DNA from: Thiomicrorhabdus cannonii
GTDB lineage: Bacteria; Pseudomonadota; Gammaproteobacteria; Thiomicrospirales; Thiomicrospiraceae
Reading direction: 5' to 3'
Length of the DNA stretch: 64,000 nucleotides
NCBI RefSeq assembly: GCF_013391695.1
Contig: NZ_JACBGH010000004.1
Location: 62,001-126,000, forward strand
The position numbers and the translations under genes were made by a program. Under the pieces are notes generated by a model, which was given only the letters and a program-made list of their open reading frames with translations, ran no database searches and was not told where the DNA came from. Within the stretch, counting starts at the first letter, position 1. Each line of letters opens with the position of its first letter. Below are positions 44,711-53,427 of this stretch, in pieces.

Positions 44711-44788
44711 CGGTTTCCATTCTGCGCCTAAAACAAGGTAGATTCAAGTCAAATCACGTAGCCTTGGCGCACTGGCGCACCGCCCTAA

Positions 44789-45493
44789 TCAGAATTGCGA
44801 AATGGTGGCCGTGACCACACCCCAGATCACAATATCGGCCTCCTCGCGCACCGCAATCGGCGGATAATCGTCGTTTTCCGGCACCAGCCAGGTGCCGGTG
44901 GACTTCATCGACAGACGCTTCACCGTCAACTCGCCGTCGAGTGCAGCAATCACAATCTTGCCGTCACTGGGCGGAATGCTGCGGTCCACCACCAGAATAT
45001 CGCCGTCCTTAATGCCGGCCTTTTTCATCGAATCGCCTTCCACCACCAGCAAAAAGGTGGCCGCCTTGTTGCGGATCAGCTTGTCGTTCAAATCCAGCGT
45101 GGTTTCGATATAGTCATCCGCCGGACTCGGAAAACCGGCCACCACTTTATGCGCGTACAGCGGCAGCTCCACCCAGCTTTCGTTGGCCGGCGCAAACAGC
45201 TTCACCGGCGCTTTGTGCAAAGCACGTTGCCAACGCGCCGCGCGCTCGGCGTTCACATCCACCACCCGGCCTGTTGAGTTTTCCGCAGACGTTTTTGTCT
45301 CGCCTCCCACAGACGGCTTCTGCTGCGCCAGCCGCTGATCAAGCCATTGTTTAACCGGCTCCACCTGCGATTCTGGCACACGGATGACTTTGGTGGGCTC
45401 GCCAAACGCACCGCTGCCCTTTTTACGCCCGGCCCCAATACGCGCGCCGCCGCGCCCGGCTGGTTTATCGACTGGTTCGTTCTGTTGATTCAT
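44789..45493 (-). CDS. umuD: UmuD/LexA-family (S24) self-cleaving protein with N-terminal extension
   Basis: 234 residues, much longer than E. coli UmuD (139). Residues 1-60 ([12 protein letters not shown], then [19 protein letters not shown]) look like a short DNA-binding or ribbon-helix-like region. A linker with the repeat-derived ENSTGRV (71-77) follows. The UmuD core includes the cleavage pair Ala119-Gly120 before [10 protein letters not shown], nucleophile Ser155 in EGDSM, and Lys192 37 residues later, the spacing in E. coli UmuD. RecA-stimulated cleavage activating Pol V is expected. It is divergent from umuC instead of being cotranscribed. Confidence 0.9.
   Translation of the reverse strand: MNQQNEPVDKPAGRGGARIGAGRKKGSGAFGEPTKVIRVPESQVEPVKQWLDQRLAQQKPSVGGETKTSAENSTGRVVDVNAERAARWQRALHKAPVKLFAPANESWVELPLYAHKVVAGFPSPADDYIETTLDLNDKLIRNKAATFLLVVEGDSMKKAGIKDGDILVVDRSIPPSDGKIVIAALDGELTVKRLSMKSTGTWLVPENDDYPPIAVREEADIVIWGVVTATISQF
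45264..45282 (-). repeat. Dispersed repeat, single intragenic copy (umuD linker)
   Basis: ACCCGGCCTGTTGAGTTTT on the plus strand is the exact repeat. In the gene it encodes E-N-S-T-G-R-V in the linker between the N-terminal extension and the UmuD core. Confidence 0.92.
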
Positions 45494-45512
45494 CGACCGC
45501 TTGCACCTTTTT

Positions 45513-45531
45513 GAATTATGTTACACAATTC
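45513..45531. promoter_or_regulatory. Palindromic operator candidate between umuD and umuC
   Basis: GAATTATGTTACACAATTC has two-fold symmetry at 16 of 19 positions, in the layout GAATT-N-TGT-N-ACA-N-AATTC. It overlaps the -10 box of the umuD promoter and the -35 of a possible umuC promoter (TTGAAT at 45511-45516). It is not the CTGT-N8-ACAG SOS box of E. coli. Confidence 0.5.
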
Positions 45532-45543
45532 ATTTTATATCAA
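45515..45543 (-). promoter_or_regulatory. umuD promoter
   Basis: On the minus strand, TTGATA (45538-45543) and CATAAT (45515-45520) are separated by 17 bases. Both hexamers match consensus at five of six positions. Confidence 0.65.
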
Positions 45544-45593
45544 AGCCGGCATTTCACTCACGCTTTTTTTACCCGGCCTGCCAGGAATTGTTT

Positions 45594-46940
45594 ATGCCCA
45601 TTTTTGCCCTCATCGATGCCAACAGCTTCTACGCCTCCTGCGAAATGGCGTTTAACCCCGGCCTTAAGAACCGGCCGGTGGTCGTGCTCTCCAATAACGA
45701 CGGTTGCATTGTCGCCGCCAATGCGCAGGCCAAGGCGTTGGATGCGCGCATACATCACCTCGGCGACGGCGGTTACCGCGCCGCGACCTCGCAAAGCATG
45801 ATGTTTCAGCCCTATTTCAAGGTGGCCAAGCTGCTGCAACAGCATCGTACGGCGGTGTTCAGCTCCAACTACGAACTCTATGCCGATATGAGCCGTCGCC
45901 TGCACAGCGTCATCGGCGAGTTCTCGCCGCATCAGGAAATCTACTCGATTGACGAGAGTTTTCTGGAACTCTCGGGGTTGCCGATAGAGCACCTCGGCGA
46001 CTACGCCGCACAGATCAAACAGCGCGTCTGGCAATGGCTGGGGCTGCCGGTTGCGGTGGGCATCGGCCCCACCAAGACGCTCGCCAAACTCGCCAACCAC
46101 CTCGCCAAAAAACGCACCGATTTAAACGGGATTCTCGATCTGACGGCGCTTTCAAGCACAACCCTGGAAACCCTGTTGCAACAGGTCAAGGTCGGTCAGG
46201 TGTGGGGAGTCGGCAAACGCTTGAGCCAGCAACTCGAAGCCCAGGGCATTCTCACCGCCCGCGACCTGCAGCAGGCCTGCCCTCGGCAGATTCGGCGGCG
46301 CTTTTCGGTCAGCGTGGAACGCATCGTCGCCGAACTCAACGGCCAGTCCTGTCTGGCGCTGCACGAACACCACCCCAATAAACAGCACATCGTCTCCTCG
46401 CGCTCCTTTGGCCAGCTGGTGCAGGATCAAGAGGCGATGAAACAGGCCGTCGCCAGCTACACCGCCATTGCCGCCCAGAAACTGCGCCAGCAGGGCAGCG
46501 TCTGCCGAAGTGTCGGGGTCAGCATTGTCACGCCGCGTTTTCAAAACCACTTGCCGCAGTACCATAACAGCATTCAGATTCCGCTGATCTACCCGAGCGA
46601 CAATACCGTGCTGCTCAGCAAAATCGCCATCAAGGCGCTGCAACATATCTGGCGCGACGGCTATCTCTACCAGAAAGCCGCCGTCACCCTGGGCGGCATC
46701 CAGCCGAAAGGCGCCTTGCAGACCGACCTGTTCGCCGCCAATCCGCGTTATTCGGCCAATCCCAAAGCGGATGCGCTGATGCAGGTCATGGACGGATTAA
46801 ACCGCCAGTTCGGCAAACACTGCGTGCAGCTCGCCAACAGCGGGCTCAACGCCGCTAATTGGCAGATGAAACGCAACCACACTTCGCCGCGTTACACCAC
46901 CCGCTGGGAGGAATTGCCCAAAGCCAAAGCGGTTCACTAA
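45594..46940 (+). CDS. umuC: Y-family DNA polymerase UmuC (Pol V catalytic subunit)
   Basis: About 448 residues. It starts [20 protein letters not shown], with the catalytic acidic residues there and in [12 protein letters not shown]. HhH and little-finger regions follow, and the C-terminus is the UmuC-specific extension ([20 protein letters not shown]). The start at 45594 has CAGGA upstream. It is divergent from umuD, sharing a 100-base control region with a palindrome. Bases 45571-45580 match ten bases of the dispersed repeat but the match stops there. Confidence 0.97.
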   Translation: MPIFALIDANSFYASCEMAFNPGLKNRPVVVLSNNDGCIVAANAQAKALDARIHHLGDGGYRAATSQSMMFQPYFKVAKLLQQHRTAVFSSNYELYADMSRRLHSVIGEFSPHQEIYSIDESFLELSGLPIEHLGDYAAQIKQRVWQWLGLPVAVGIGPTKTLAKLANHLAKKRTDLNGILDLTALSSTTLETLLQQVKVGQVWGVGKRLSQQLEAQGILTARDLQQACPRQIRRRFSVSVERIVAELNGQSCLALHEHHPNKQHIVSSRSFGQLVQDQEAMKQAVASYTAIAAQKLRQQGSVCRSVGVSIVTPRFQNHLPQYHNSIQIPLIYPSDNTVLLSKIAIKALQHIWRDGYLYQKAAVTLGGIQPKGALQTDLFAANPRYSANPKADALMQVMDGLNRQFGKHCVQLANSGLNAANWQMKRNHTSPRYTTRWEELPKAKAVH

Positions 46941-47010
46941 TGGCGGGATTGTTGTTATTCTTAGCGAACTTTGCCTAATTTTCGTTTAAAAAAGAGAAGT
47001 GTTGCTTTTG

Positions 47011-47027
47011 TACAATTTATGTATAAT
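47011..47027 (+). promoter_or_regulatory. hemH promoter with TACA-N5-TGTA inverted repeat
   Basis: TACAATTTATGTATAAT contains the -10 TATAAT (47022-47027) and an inverted TACA/TGTA pair with five bases between. It resembles the palindrome TATACA-N3-TGTATA before the DUF523 gene (57467-57481), but the spacing differs. No good -35 is present, which would fit an activator-dependent or tightly repressed promoter. Confidence 0.45.
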
Positions 47028-47062
47028 TTCAAGCACGCTCATTCACTACAAGGAACGACCCC

Positions 47063-48181
47063 TTGAAATACCAGAATACCACCCACTACCATCACGGTGA
47101 CGACAGCGCAACCGGCATTCTCATTACCAATCTGGGCACGCCCGACGCCCCGACCAAAGAGGCACTCAAACCCTACCTCAAACAATTTCTGGAAGACCCG
47201 CGCGTGGTGGAACCGCCGCCGGCGCGCTGGCTGTGGAAACTGATTCTGAACGGCATTATTCTGCGCACGCGTCCGGCCAAATCGGCCGAAGCCTATGCCA
47301 GCGTATGGGATTCGGAAGGCCCCGGCGCACCGCTGTTGAATATCAGCCAACGTCAGGTGGAGGCGATCGCCGCCAAGGTGCGTCCGCATTTTCAGGGGCG
47401 GGTGGAGTTTGCGCTGGGAATGCGTTACGGCAACCCGTCAATTGCCAGCGGCTTGCAGGAACTCAAGGAAAAAGGCTGCCAGCGCATTCTGGTACTGCCG
47501 CTTTATCCGCAGTATGCCGCGGCGACCACCGCCTCAACCTTTGACGCCGTGAGCGCCGAGCTGCAAACCTGGCGCTGGATTCCGGAACTGCGTTTTGTCA
47601 CCAAATACCACCGCCATCCGGGCTACATCAAAGCATTGGCCAGTTCCATCCGTGAATACCAGTCGCACCACGGCGAACCGCAACTGCTGGTCATGTCCTA
47701 CCACGGCGTGCCGCAGCGTTATCTGGACAACGGCGACCCGTATCACTGCGAATGCCATGTGACCTCGCGCCTGGTGGCCGAGGAGCTGGGACTGAGCAAG
47801 GAACAGTACAAGGTCACCTTCCAGTCGCGCTTCGGCAAGGAAGAGTGGATCAAACCTTACACCGACGAAACCATGATGAACCTGCCGAAACACGGCATCA
47901 AAAACATTCAGGTCATCTGCCCGGGCTTTTCGGCGGACTGTCTGGAAACCATTGAAGAGATTGGTGAAGAGAACCGCGAATATTTTGAAGAGGCCGGTGG
48001 TGAGCAGTACGGTTACATCCCCTGCCTGAACGACCGCGAAGACCATGCGCAGGCGCTGGCCGAAGTGGTTTTGCAACATACCCAGGGCTGGTACGAACGC
48101 GACGCTTTTGACGCCGCCGCCGACCAGCAGGAGCGCAACACCGTTAAAACCAACGCCCAAGCAATGGGCTGTCCGTTTTAA
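47063..48181 (+). CDS. hemH: Ferrochelatase HemH
   Basis: Inserts Fe2+ into protoporphyrin IX, the last step of protoheme synthesis. 372 residues. It begins with GILITNLGTPDAPTKEALKPYLKQFL, the usual opening; SYHGVPQRYL contains the conserved metal-site His, and CPGFSADCLETIEEI the C-terminal motif. The start is TTG 47063, with AAGGA eight bases upstream; no ATG gives the conserved N-terminus. Loss of HemH causes light-sensitive protoporphyrin build-up in E. coli, which may explain an operator-like element resembling that of the light module. Confidence 0.97.
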   Translation: MKYQNTTHYHHGDDSATGILITNLGTPDAPTKEALKPYLKQFLEDPRVVEPPPARWLWKLILNGIILRTRPAKSAEAYASVWDSEGPGAPLLNISQRQVEAIAAKVRPHFQGRVEFALGMRYGNPSIASGLQELKEKGCQRILVLPLYPQYAAATTASTFDAVSAELQTWRWIPELRFVTKYHRHPGYIKALASSIREYQSHHGEPQLLVMSYHGVPQRYLDNGDPYHCECHVTSRLVAEELGLSKEQYKVTFQSRFGKEEWIKPYTDETMMNLPKHGIKNIQVICPGFSADCLETIEEIGEENREYFEEAGGEQYGYIPCLNDREDHAQALAEVVLQHTQGWYERDAFDAAADQQERNTVKTNAQAMGCPF

Positions 48182-48194
48182 GGGCAATCCACCT

Positions 48195-48234
48195 CACGCC
48201 AAACCGCCTTTGCCGTTTAATGCGGCTTGGCGTG
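48195..48234. terminator. Hairpin between hemH and the GAF-PAS-GGDEF-EAL gene
   Basis: CACGCCAA (48195-48202) pairs with TTGGCGTG (48227-48234), and CCGC (48204-48207) with GCGG (48222-48225). It overlaps the last codons of the minus-strand gene. There is no strong T-run on either side. Confidence 0.5.
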
Positions 48235-51200
48235 ACGGGGCGGCTTGGCTGATTTCCCTGCGGGCTTTAGAAAAAGCCTTTCAAAATCCTCGGCACTGAC
48301 CGGCGGACTCATCAGATAGCCTTGATAAAAATCGCAACCGCGCAACGCCAAAAAATCGCGCTGGACCTCCGTTTCGACCCCTTCGGCCAACACTTTCAAT
48401 TGCAGCTGGTGCGCCATGGCGATAATGGTATTAACAATCTGCATACCGGCTTCGTTATGCGGAATATCATCCACAAACTGTTTATCGATTTTCAGCACAT
48501 CCAGCGGCAGATTTTTCAGATAGGCCAGCGAAGAATAACCGGTGCCGAAATCGTCAATCGCGATGCGCACTCCCAGGCCCCGCAGCTGCTCGAACTGGCT
48601 GGTCGCATGTTCGCTGACGGTCATCAAAGCACTTTCGGTAATTTCGATCTCCAGACACTCCGGCGACATCCCGCTTTCCGACAACGCCCGCATCACCGAA
48701 TCGAACAGGTCGTTATAAACCATCTGCTTGGGGGATACATTCACCGCAAAGATGAGCTTTTCATACCCCTTCTCCAACCACTCCTTGACTTGCCGGCAGG
48801 TTTCCTTCAACACCCACTCCCCGACCTCGGCGATCAGGCCGGTCTCTTCGGCCACGCCGATAAAATAAGCCGGCGAAACCAGTCCCAAACGCGGATGCTG
48901 CCATCTCACCAGGGCCTCCGCGCCTTTCATGGTGCGATCCACAAGCGAAATCTGCGGCTGATAGAAGACGCGCAATTCCCCGTTTTGCAATGCCGCCTTC
49001 AGTTCGGTTTCTATCAGCAGGCGCATCTGCACGCGCTCGGTCATCTCGGCGCTAAAATACTCATAGCCATTGCTGCGCAGACGTCTGGAAATATGCATTG
49101 CCGTATCGGCGCACTGAATCAGCTCTTCGGCAAGCACGCTGTGGTTCGGATATAAGCCGATACCGACGCTACACATGATATTTACAACCTGCTGATTGGA
49201 GAGCCGCATCGCCTGTCCGATTGTGCCTATCAGGTTCGCGGCAATGCGCCCGGCATCGTCTTCATGGTGAATCCCTTCCAGCAGCAGCGCAAACACATCG
49301 TCCCCGAAACGCGCCACCCGATCGGTCGTTCTCACCTGCTTCAACAACAGCGAGGCGACATAACACAGCACCTCGTCGCCCATTTCATGGCCGTAACTGT
49401 CATTGATGTCTTTGAAGCGGTTCAAGCCGATCATAATCACCGCCAACTTTTTGGTATCGCGCTTGGCCTGTTTGATGGACGCTTCCAGTTTTTCCTTGAA
49501 GCTTCTGCGGTTGGGCAGCGAGGTCAAATCATCGTGGAAGGCCATATAGGCGACCCGTTCCTCGGATGCCTTGAGCGACGAAATATCCGAAAAAACGCCT
49601 ATGTAGTTTTCGACCTCGCCTTTTTCATTTTTCAGCGCGCTGATGGAGAGCCACTCCGGAATCACTTCACCGGAACGGGTACGGTTCCAGATTTCCCCTT
49701 TCCACTCGCCCTTGTTATGCAAGGCGGTATGCAAACGCTGATAAAATTCGGCATCGTGCTTGCCCGAGTGAAGCAGCGCGGGGGTCTGGCCGACCGCCTC
49801 CTCCGCCGAGTAGCCCAGAATGCGGGTAAATGCGCGGTTCACCGACAAAATGCGTCTTTGCGCATCGGTAATCATAATGCCCTCGCCGGCATTTTCAAAC
49901 ACGCTGCCCGCCAAGCGCAAAGACCTCTCCTGCTGCAGACGCTGGGTTACGTCCACCAGCATACAGTGGGTGCGCAGCCGCCCTTTATCGTCCACTAGAA
50001 TTCTGCCGGTGATCTCGATACTCAGCACCCCGCCATCCGGACGACGGATTTGCATAATGTGCTGCCGGAGCCGGCCGGTTTGCAGAAAGTGCTTAAACGT
50101 TTCGTCAAATTCAACGCACCAGGCATCGTCAATGAATTCACGTATATTTCTGCCGATAACCGTTTCCGCGCTCCCCTCTTGCAGCCCCATCAATAGCAGC
50201 CACGCATCGTTGACATCCAGTATTTGCCCCTGCTCGTCCAATGACTGGTAAGCCACCGGCGCCTTGGAGAACAGCAGGTGAAAGCGTTGCTCGCTCTCCT
50301 CCAGCTCCGTATAAAGACGTTTCAACAGTACAATACGGTACAGCTCCGAACCGAACAGCTCTATCGACTCCACATCGTAAACGTCGTACTCCCGGGCAGC
50401 GTTCCCGACACCGACAATCATGCGTACCAGACCGTCGTACAAGATCGGCACGCTCACAAAACGCTGCAAGTCGGAATGCCCTTCCGGCAAGCCCTTTTTA
50501 TTGTCCGCCGTCGCATAATCGTTGACCACAACCGGCTTGCCCGTGCGCACGCAATCCGCCCAAATCCCGGCCTTGTCCACCGGATAATGCGAGTCGTAAT
50601 TGGCGGTGCAATAGTGCTCTAGCGTATTGGAACTCCAGGTGACGATTTCAATTTCGTTCTGGTCTTTGCTGACAAAATGCACAAAACCGATCTTGCTGTC
50701 GGTCAGCGCCTCAATCTTGTTCATGGCCGATTCCAACAGCTCGGACTCCTGCATTTGCGGCGACGCCATCGTCAAATCCAGCAGTGAGCGGGTGCGCTTC
50801 AAGGCACGGTGATCATCCTTGGCGCGCGCCTTCAGCAGGGTGTCTTCGATGTGCAGACGACGGTTTTCCAGACCGCGCCGCAGCGCATACCCGAATGCCA
50901 GCATCACCAGCAGGCCGGCCAAAGCAAACACGCCAATAAAACGGTGCAGCGGCGCCAACACCTCGGCCTTGTCCATTTTGGCGACCAGCACCCAGTCGCT
51001 TTGCGGAATGCGCTGAAACACCATCAAAGACGGCTTTCCGTTGTGATCCGCCCCCCACAATACCCCTTTGTTTTCACCGCGTTGCAGAGCATTCAAAAAG
51101 CGCGGATAGACCCAGGTTGAGTCGGTCATTTTCATTGAAGCCGCCGCCAACTCGCCTTGACGTTCACGCGGAACTAAAGGTTGCAACTGTCCGTCTTTAA

Positions 51201-51855
51201 AAACAAACAGCGCGTTTTCTTCGCTCGAATTAGCCGCCGGCCAGTCGCGGATAAAGGGGATCAGGAAGCCCTGAGGATTGATATGAAAAACCAGCTTGCC
51301 GACGAGGCGGTTGGCCTGGCGCGGGTCAAAAAGCGGCACCACCACATCGACATGAAAGCTGGTTTCATTAAAAAACACGGTAAATTTGTTCGCATCGGGG
51401 GTTTCGGCAAGGGAATGCAGCAGTTCATGCAGATGCTTGATATCCACATCGGTTGACCGGCTGCCGGCTTCCAACAGAATCCGGTTACGGGCGTTGACTA
51501 GCGTGATCTTTTCGTAAGAAGCCGCCTCGGTAAAGGCCTGCAGCCGCGAGGCAATTTTTTCTTTAGTTGCGCCGTCAGACAACTGTCTGACGGCATCGAT
51601 AAACTCCTGGTGATGGCTCAAGGTAGCGGCATCTTTAAAGCGCTCTTCAATCCACGCCTCAATCTGCCCGACTTTAAAACCGACATTTTGCTGCAGCGAC
51701 ACGACCGCAGCACTGCGATAGAGCTCCACCTGAAAGAAATAGACTGCGCCCAGGGCAGCAATCAATATCAGCCACATGCCGAGCCAAATATTCCGCCAAT
51801 TTCCCTTTCTGTTGTTGAACACGGTCTTGTCCACCCTTACCCGGCAACCCTGCAT
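48217..51855 (-). CDS. Large membrane GAF-PAS-PAS-GGDEF-EAL protein
   Basis: 1,212 residues. TM1 (about 22-42) and TM2 (about 310-330) enclose a periplasmic Cache-like domain. GAF (about 360-510), PAS (about 530-650), PAS (about 655-775), GGDEF (about 790-945) and EAL (about 960-1195) follow. The GGDEF signature is degenerate (RFGDDVFALLL), so cyclase activity is unlikely. The EAL motif GAEALVRWQ and DDFGTGYSSLAYL are intact. The protein is therefore probably a phosphodiesterase. ATG 51855 is used; a GTG downstream near NNRKGN is possible. Confidence 0.92.
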   Translation of the reverse strand: MQGCRVRVDKTVFNNRKGNWRNIWLGMWLILIAALGAVYFFQVELYRSAAVVSLQQNVGFKVGQIEAWIEERFKDAATLSHHQEFIDAVRQLSDGATKEKIASRLQAFTEAASYEKITLVNARNRILLEAGSRSTDVDIKHLHELLHSLAETPDANKFTVFFNETSFHVDVVVPLFDPRQANRLVGKLVFHINPQGFLIPFIRDWPAANSSEENALFVFKDGQLQPLVPRERQGELAAASMKMTDSTWVYPRFLNALQRGENKGVLWGADHNGKPSLMVFQRIPQSDWVLVAKMDKAEVLAPLHRFIGVFALAGLLVMLAFGYALRRGLENRRLHIEDTLLKARAKDDHRALKRTRSLLDLTMASPQMQESELLESAMNKIEALTDSKIGFVHFVSKDQNEIEIVTWSSNTLEHYCTANYDSHYPVDKAGIWADCVRTGKPVVVNDYATADNKKGLPEGHSDLQRFVSVPILYDGLVRMIVGVGNAAREYDVYDVESIELFGSELYRIVLLKRLYTELEESEQRFHLLFSKAPVAYQSLDEQGQILDVNDAWLLLMGLQEGSAETVIGRNIREFIDDAWCVEFDETFKHFLQTGRLRQHIMQIRRPDGGVLSIEITGRILVDDKGRLRTHCMLVDVTQRLQQERSLRLAGSVFENAGEGIMITDAQRRILSVNRAFTRILGYSAEEAVGQTPALLHSGKHDAEFYQRLHTALHNKGEWKGEIWNRTRSGEVIPEWLSISALKNEKGEVENYIGVFSDISSLKASEERVAYMAFHDDLTSLPNRRSFKEKLEASIKQAKRDTKKLAVIMIGLNRFKDINDSYGHEMGDEVLCYVASLLLKQVRTTDRVARFGDDVFALLLEGIHHEDDAGRIAANLIGTIGQAMRLSNQQVVNIMCSVGIGLYPNHSVLAEELIQCADTAMHISRRLRSNGYEYFSAEMTERVQMRLLIETELKAALQNGELRVFYQPQISLVDRTMKGAEALVRWQHPRLGLVSPAYFIGVAEETGLIAEVGEWVLKETCRQVKEWLEKGYEKLIFAVNVSPKQMVYNDLFDSVMRALSESGMSPECLEIEITESALMTVSEHATSQFEQLRGLGVRIAIDDFGTGYSSLAYLKNLPLDVLKIDKQFVDDIPHNEAGMQIVNTIIAMAHQLQLKVLAEGVETEVQRDFLALRGCDFYQGYLMSPPVSAEDFERLFLKPAGKSAKPPRHAKPH

Positions 51856-51968
51856 GGCCGCTTTAACGCATCAGCCATAGCAACGTTCAAATAGACTTCA
51901 GCATAATTGCTTAAAAAGCATCTTATCATGCCCAAAACTATTCGCTGCTTTTTTTATAACCTGCTGCT

Positions 51969-52679
51969 CTACAACGCTTTTCCACCTTCCAAAGGCAAAC
52001 TGATGCCGGTGGTGTAGGGGCTTTGCAACAGATACTGCACCGCCTGCCACACCACCGCCTCGCCCGGCTCGATTCCCAGTGCCGACTGTTGCAGGCGTTG
52101 CTGTTTGTAGGCTTCGCTGTCGCCCTCGTTAAACAGAATCAACCCCGGCGCAATGTCGTTCACCTTAATGTGAGGCGCATATTTCTTGGCGAAATTGCGG
52201 CTCATATTCTGCATCGCCGCCTTGCTGGCAAGATAGGCCATATAGCGGTCATTGGCCTGCGCGGTGCTTGCATCGCTCAAGGTGACAATATCCTTCAAGG
52301 CGCTGTTTGAGGCCAACAGCAGCGGCTGCAAGGCGTCATTCAGCCGGTAGGGCACCTCCACATGCAGACGCATCAGCTCGGCAAACGCCGTCGGCTGGGC
52401 CGCCACCTGCTCGTCCGTCAACCAGATCGAGGCGTTATGAATCACCGCACGCAAACTGCCGGCCTGCTCATATAGGCGCTGCACACAGCGCTCAATGGCA
52501 TCGTCTTCATTAAAGTCCACCCGGATGCCGACCGCCCCCAGCCGTATCAAGCTTTCCACCTGCGGACGCGGCGTGCGGTAGGTAAACACCACCGGCTGCC
52601 CTTCCGCTAAAAAGCGTTTAGCCAGATAAAAGCCGATGCGCTGACCGGCGCCGGTAATCAAGATTGCGTCGTTTAACAT
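51969..52679 (-). CDS. folM: Dihydromonapterin reductase FolM (short-chain dehydrogenase)
   Basis: About 236 residues. The NADPH motif is ILITGAGQRIGFYLAKRF and the catalytic Tyr-Lys is YMAYLASKAA. The RIG variant of the Rossmann turn is typical of the pteridine-reductase subgroup, including FolM, which reduces dihydromonapterin (and weakly dihydrofolate). ATG 52679 has AAGGAA seven bases upstream; the in-frame ATG at 52685 is too close to it. Assignment within the SDR family is good but not certain. Confidence 0.82.
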   Translation of the reverse strand: MLNDAILITGAGQRIGFYLAKRFLAEGQPVVFTYRTPRPQVESLIRLGAVGIRVDFNEDDAIERCVQRLYEQAGSLRAVIHNASIWLTDEQVAAQPTAFAELMRLHVEVPYRLNDALQPLLLASNSALKDIVTLSDASTAQANDRYMAYLASKAAMQNMSRNFAKKYAPHIKVNDIAPGLILFNEGDSEAYKQQRLQQSALGIEPGEAVVWQAVQYLLQSPYTTGISLPLEGGKAL

Positions 52680-52813
52680 ACTCATTTCCTTAGAGAAGCC
52701 TTGAACGAGATGGAGCACACATCAAAATGGTTAAAAATCACCAACCCAGTTTAGCATAGTGCGTTTTGACAGCGTTCCAACAAAAGCGTACATTGTTTCC
52801 ACTCTCCCACTTG

Positions 52814-53371
52814 ATGAAACGCCTTATGAAAACGCCATTATTCCATCGACTTACCCGCCCGTTTTTTATGGTATTCGGCCTGTTTTACAGCTTAACGGCA
52901 CACGCACAGCTGCAAGTCGGGCAAACTGCCCCGTCCTTTGCCCTCTACGACCAGCATCAACACCTGCAAAAACTGGACGATTACCGCGGTCAGTGGGTGG
53001 TGCTCTATTTCTATCCCAAGGACGACACCCCCGGCTGCACCGCCGAGGCCTGCAGTTTTCGCGACAATATCAACAAACTGATTGCCAAACAGGCGGTGAT
53101 TCTGGGCGTCAGCGTCGACAATACCGACGACCATAAAACCTTTGCCGCAAAATACAACCTGCCGTTCAGCCTGCTGGCCGATCCCGAAGGCAAGGTCGCC
53201 AAACAGTACGACGCCCTGCTTGACCTCAAGGTCTTGCGCTTCGCCAAACGCCATAGTTTTATCATCGACCCGCAAGGCCGTATCGTCCGCATCTACCGCA
53301 GCGTCGATCCGCAGCGCCATGTGGCCGAAATATTGAAAGACCTTGAAGATTTGCAGCAAAAGACTGAGTAA
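52814..53371 (+). CDS. Secreted thiol peroxidase of the PrxQ/Bcp type
   Basis: About 185 residues. A signal peptide (about 1-32, ending TAHA) precedes an AhpC/TSA domain. YFYPKDDTPGCTAEACSFRD shows the peroxidatic Cys and a resolving Cys five residues later, as in PrxQ/Bcp. The presence of a signal peptide places it in the periplasm, unlike E. coli Bcp. ATG 52814 is favoured; 52826 is an alternative. It lies 56 bases before msrAB, and the two may form an extracytoplasmic oxidative-damage defence unit. Confidence 0.9.
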   Translation: MKRLMKTPLFHRLTRPFFMVFGLFYSLTAHAQLQVGQTAPSFALYDQHQHLQKLDDYRGQWVVLYFYPKDDTPGCTAEACSFRDNINKLIAKQAVILGVSVDNTDDHKTFAAKYNLPFSLLADPEGKVAKQYDALLDLKVLRFAKRHSFIIDPQGRIVRIYRSVDPQRHVAEILKDLEDLQQKTE

Positions 53372-53427
53372 AGCACTCGGGATTGGTTAAAATGGACTGA
53401 ACGCCACTATCCGTCAAGGAGCGCGCC

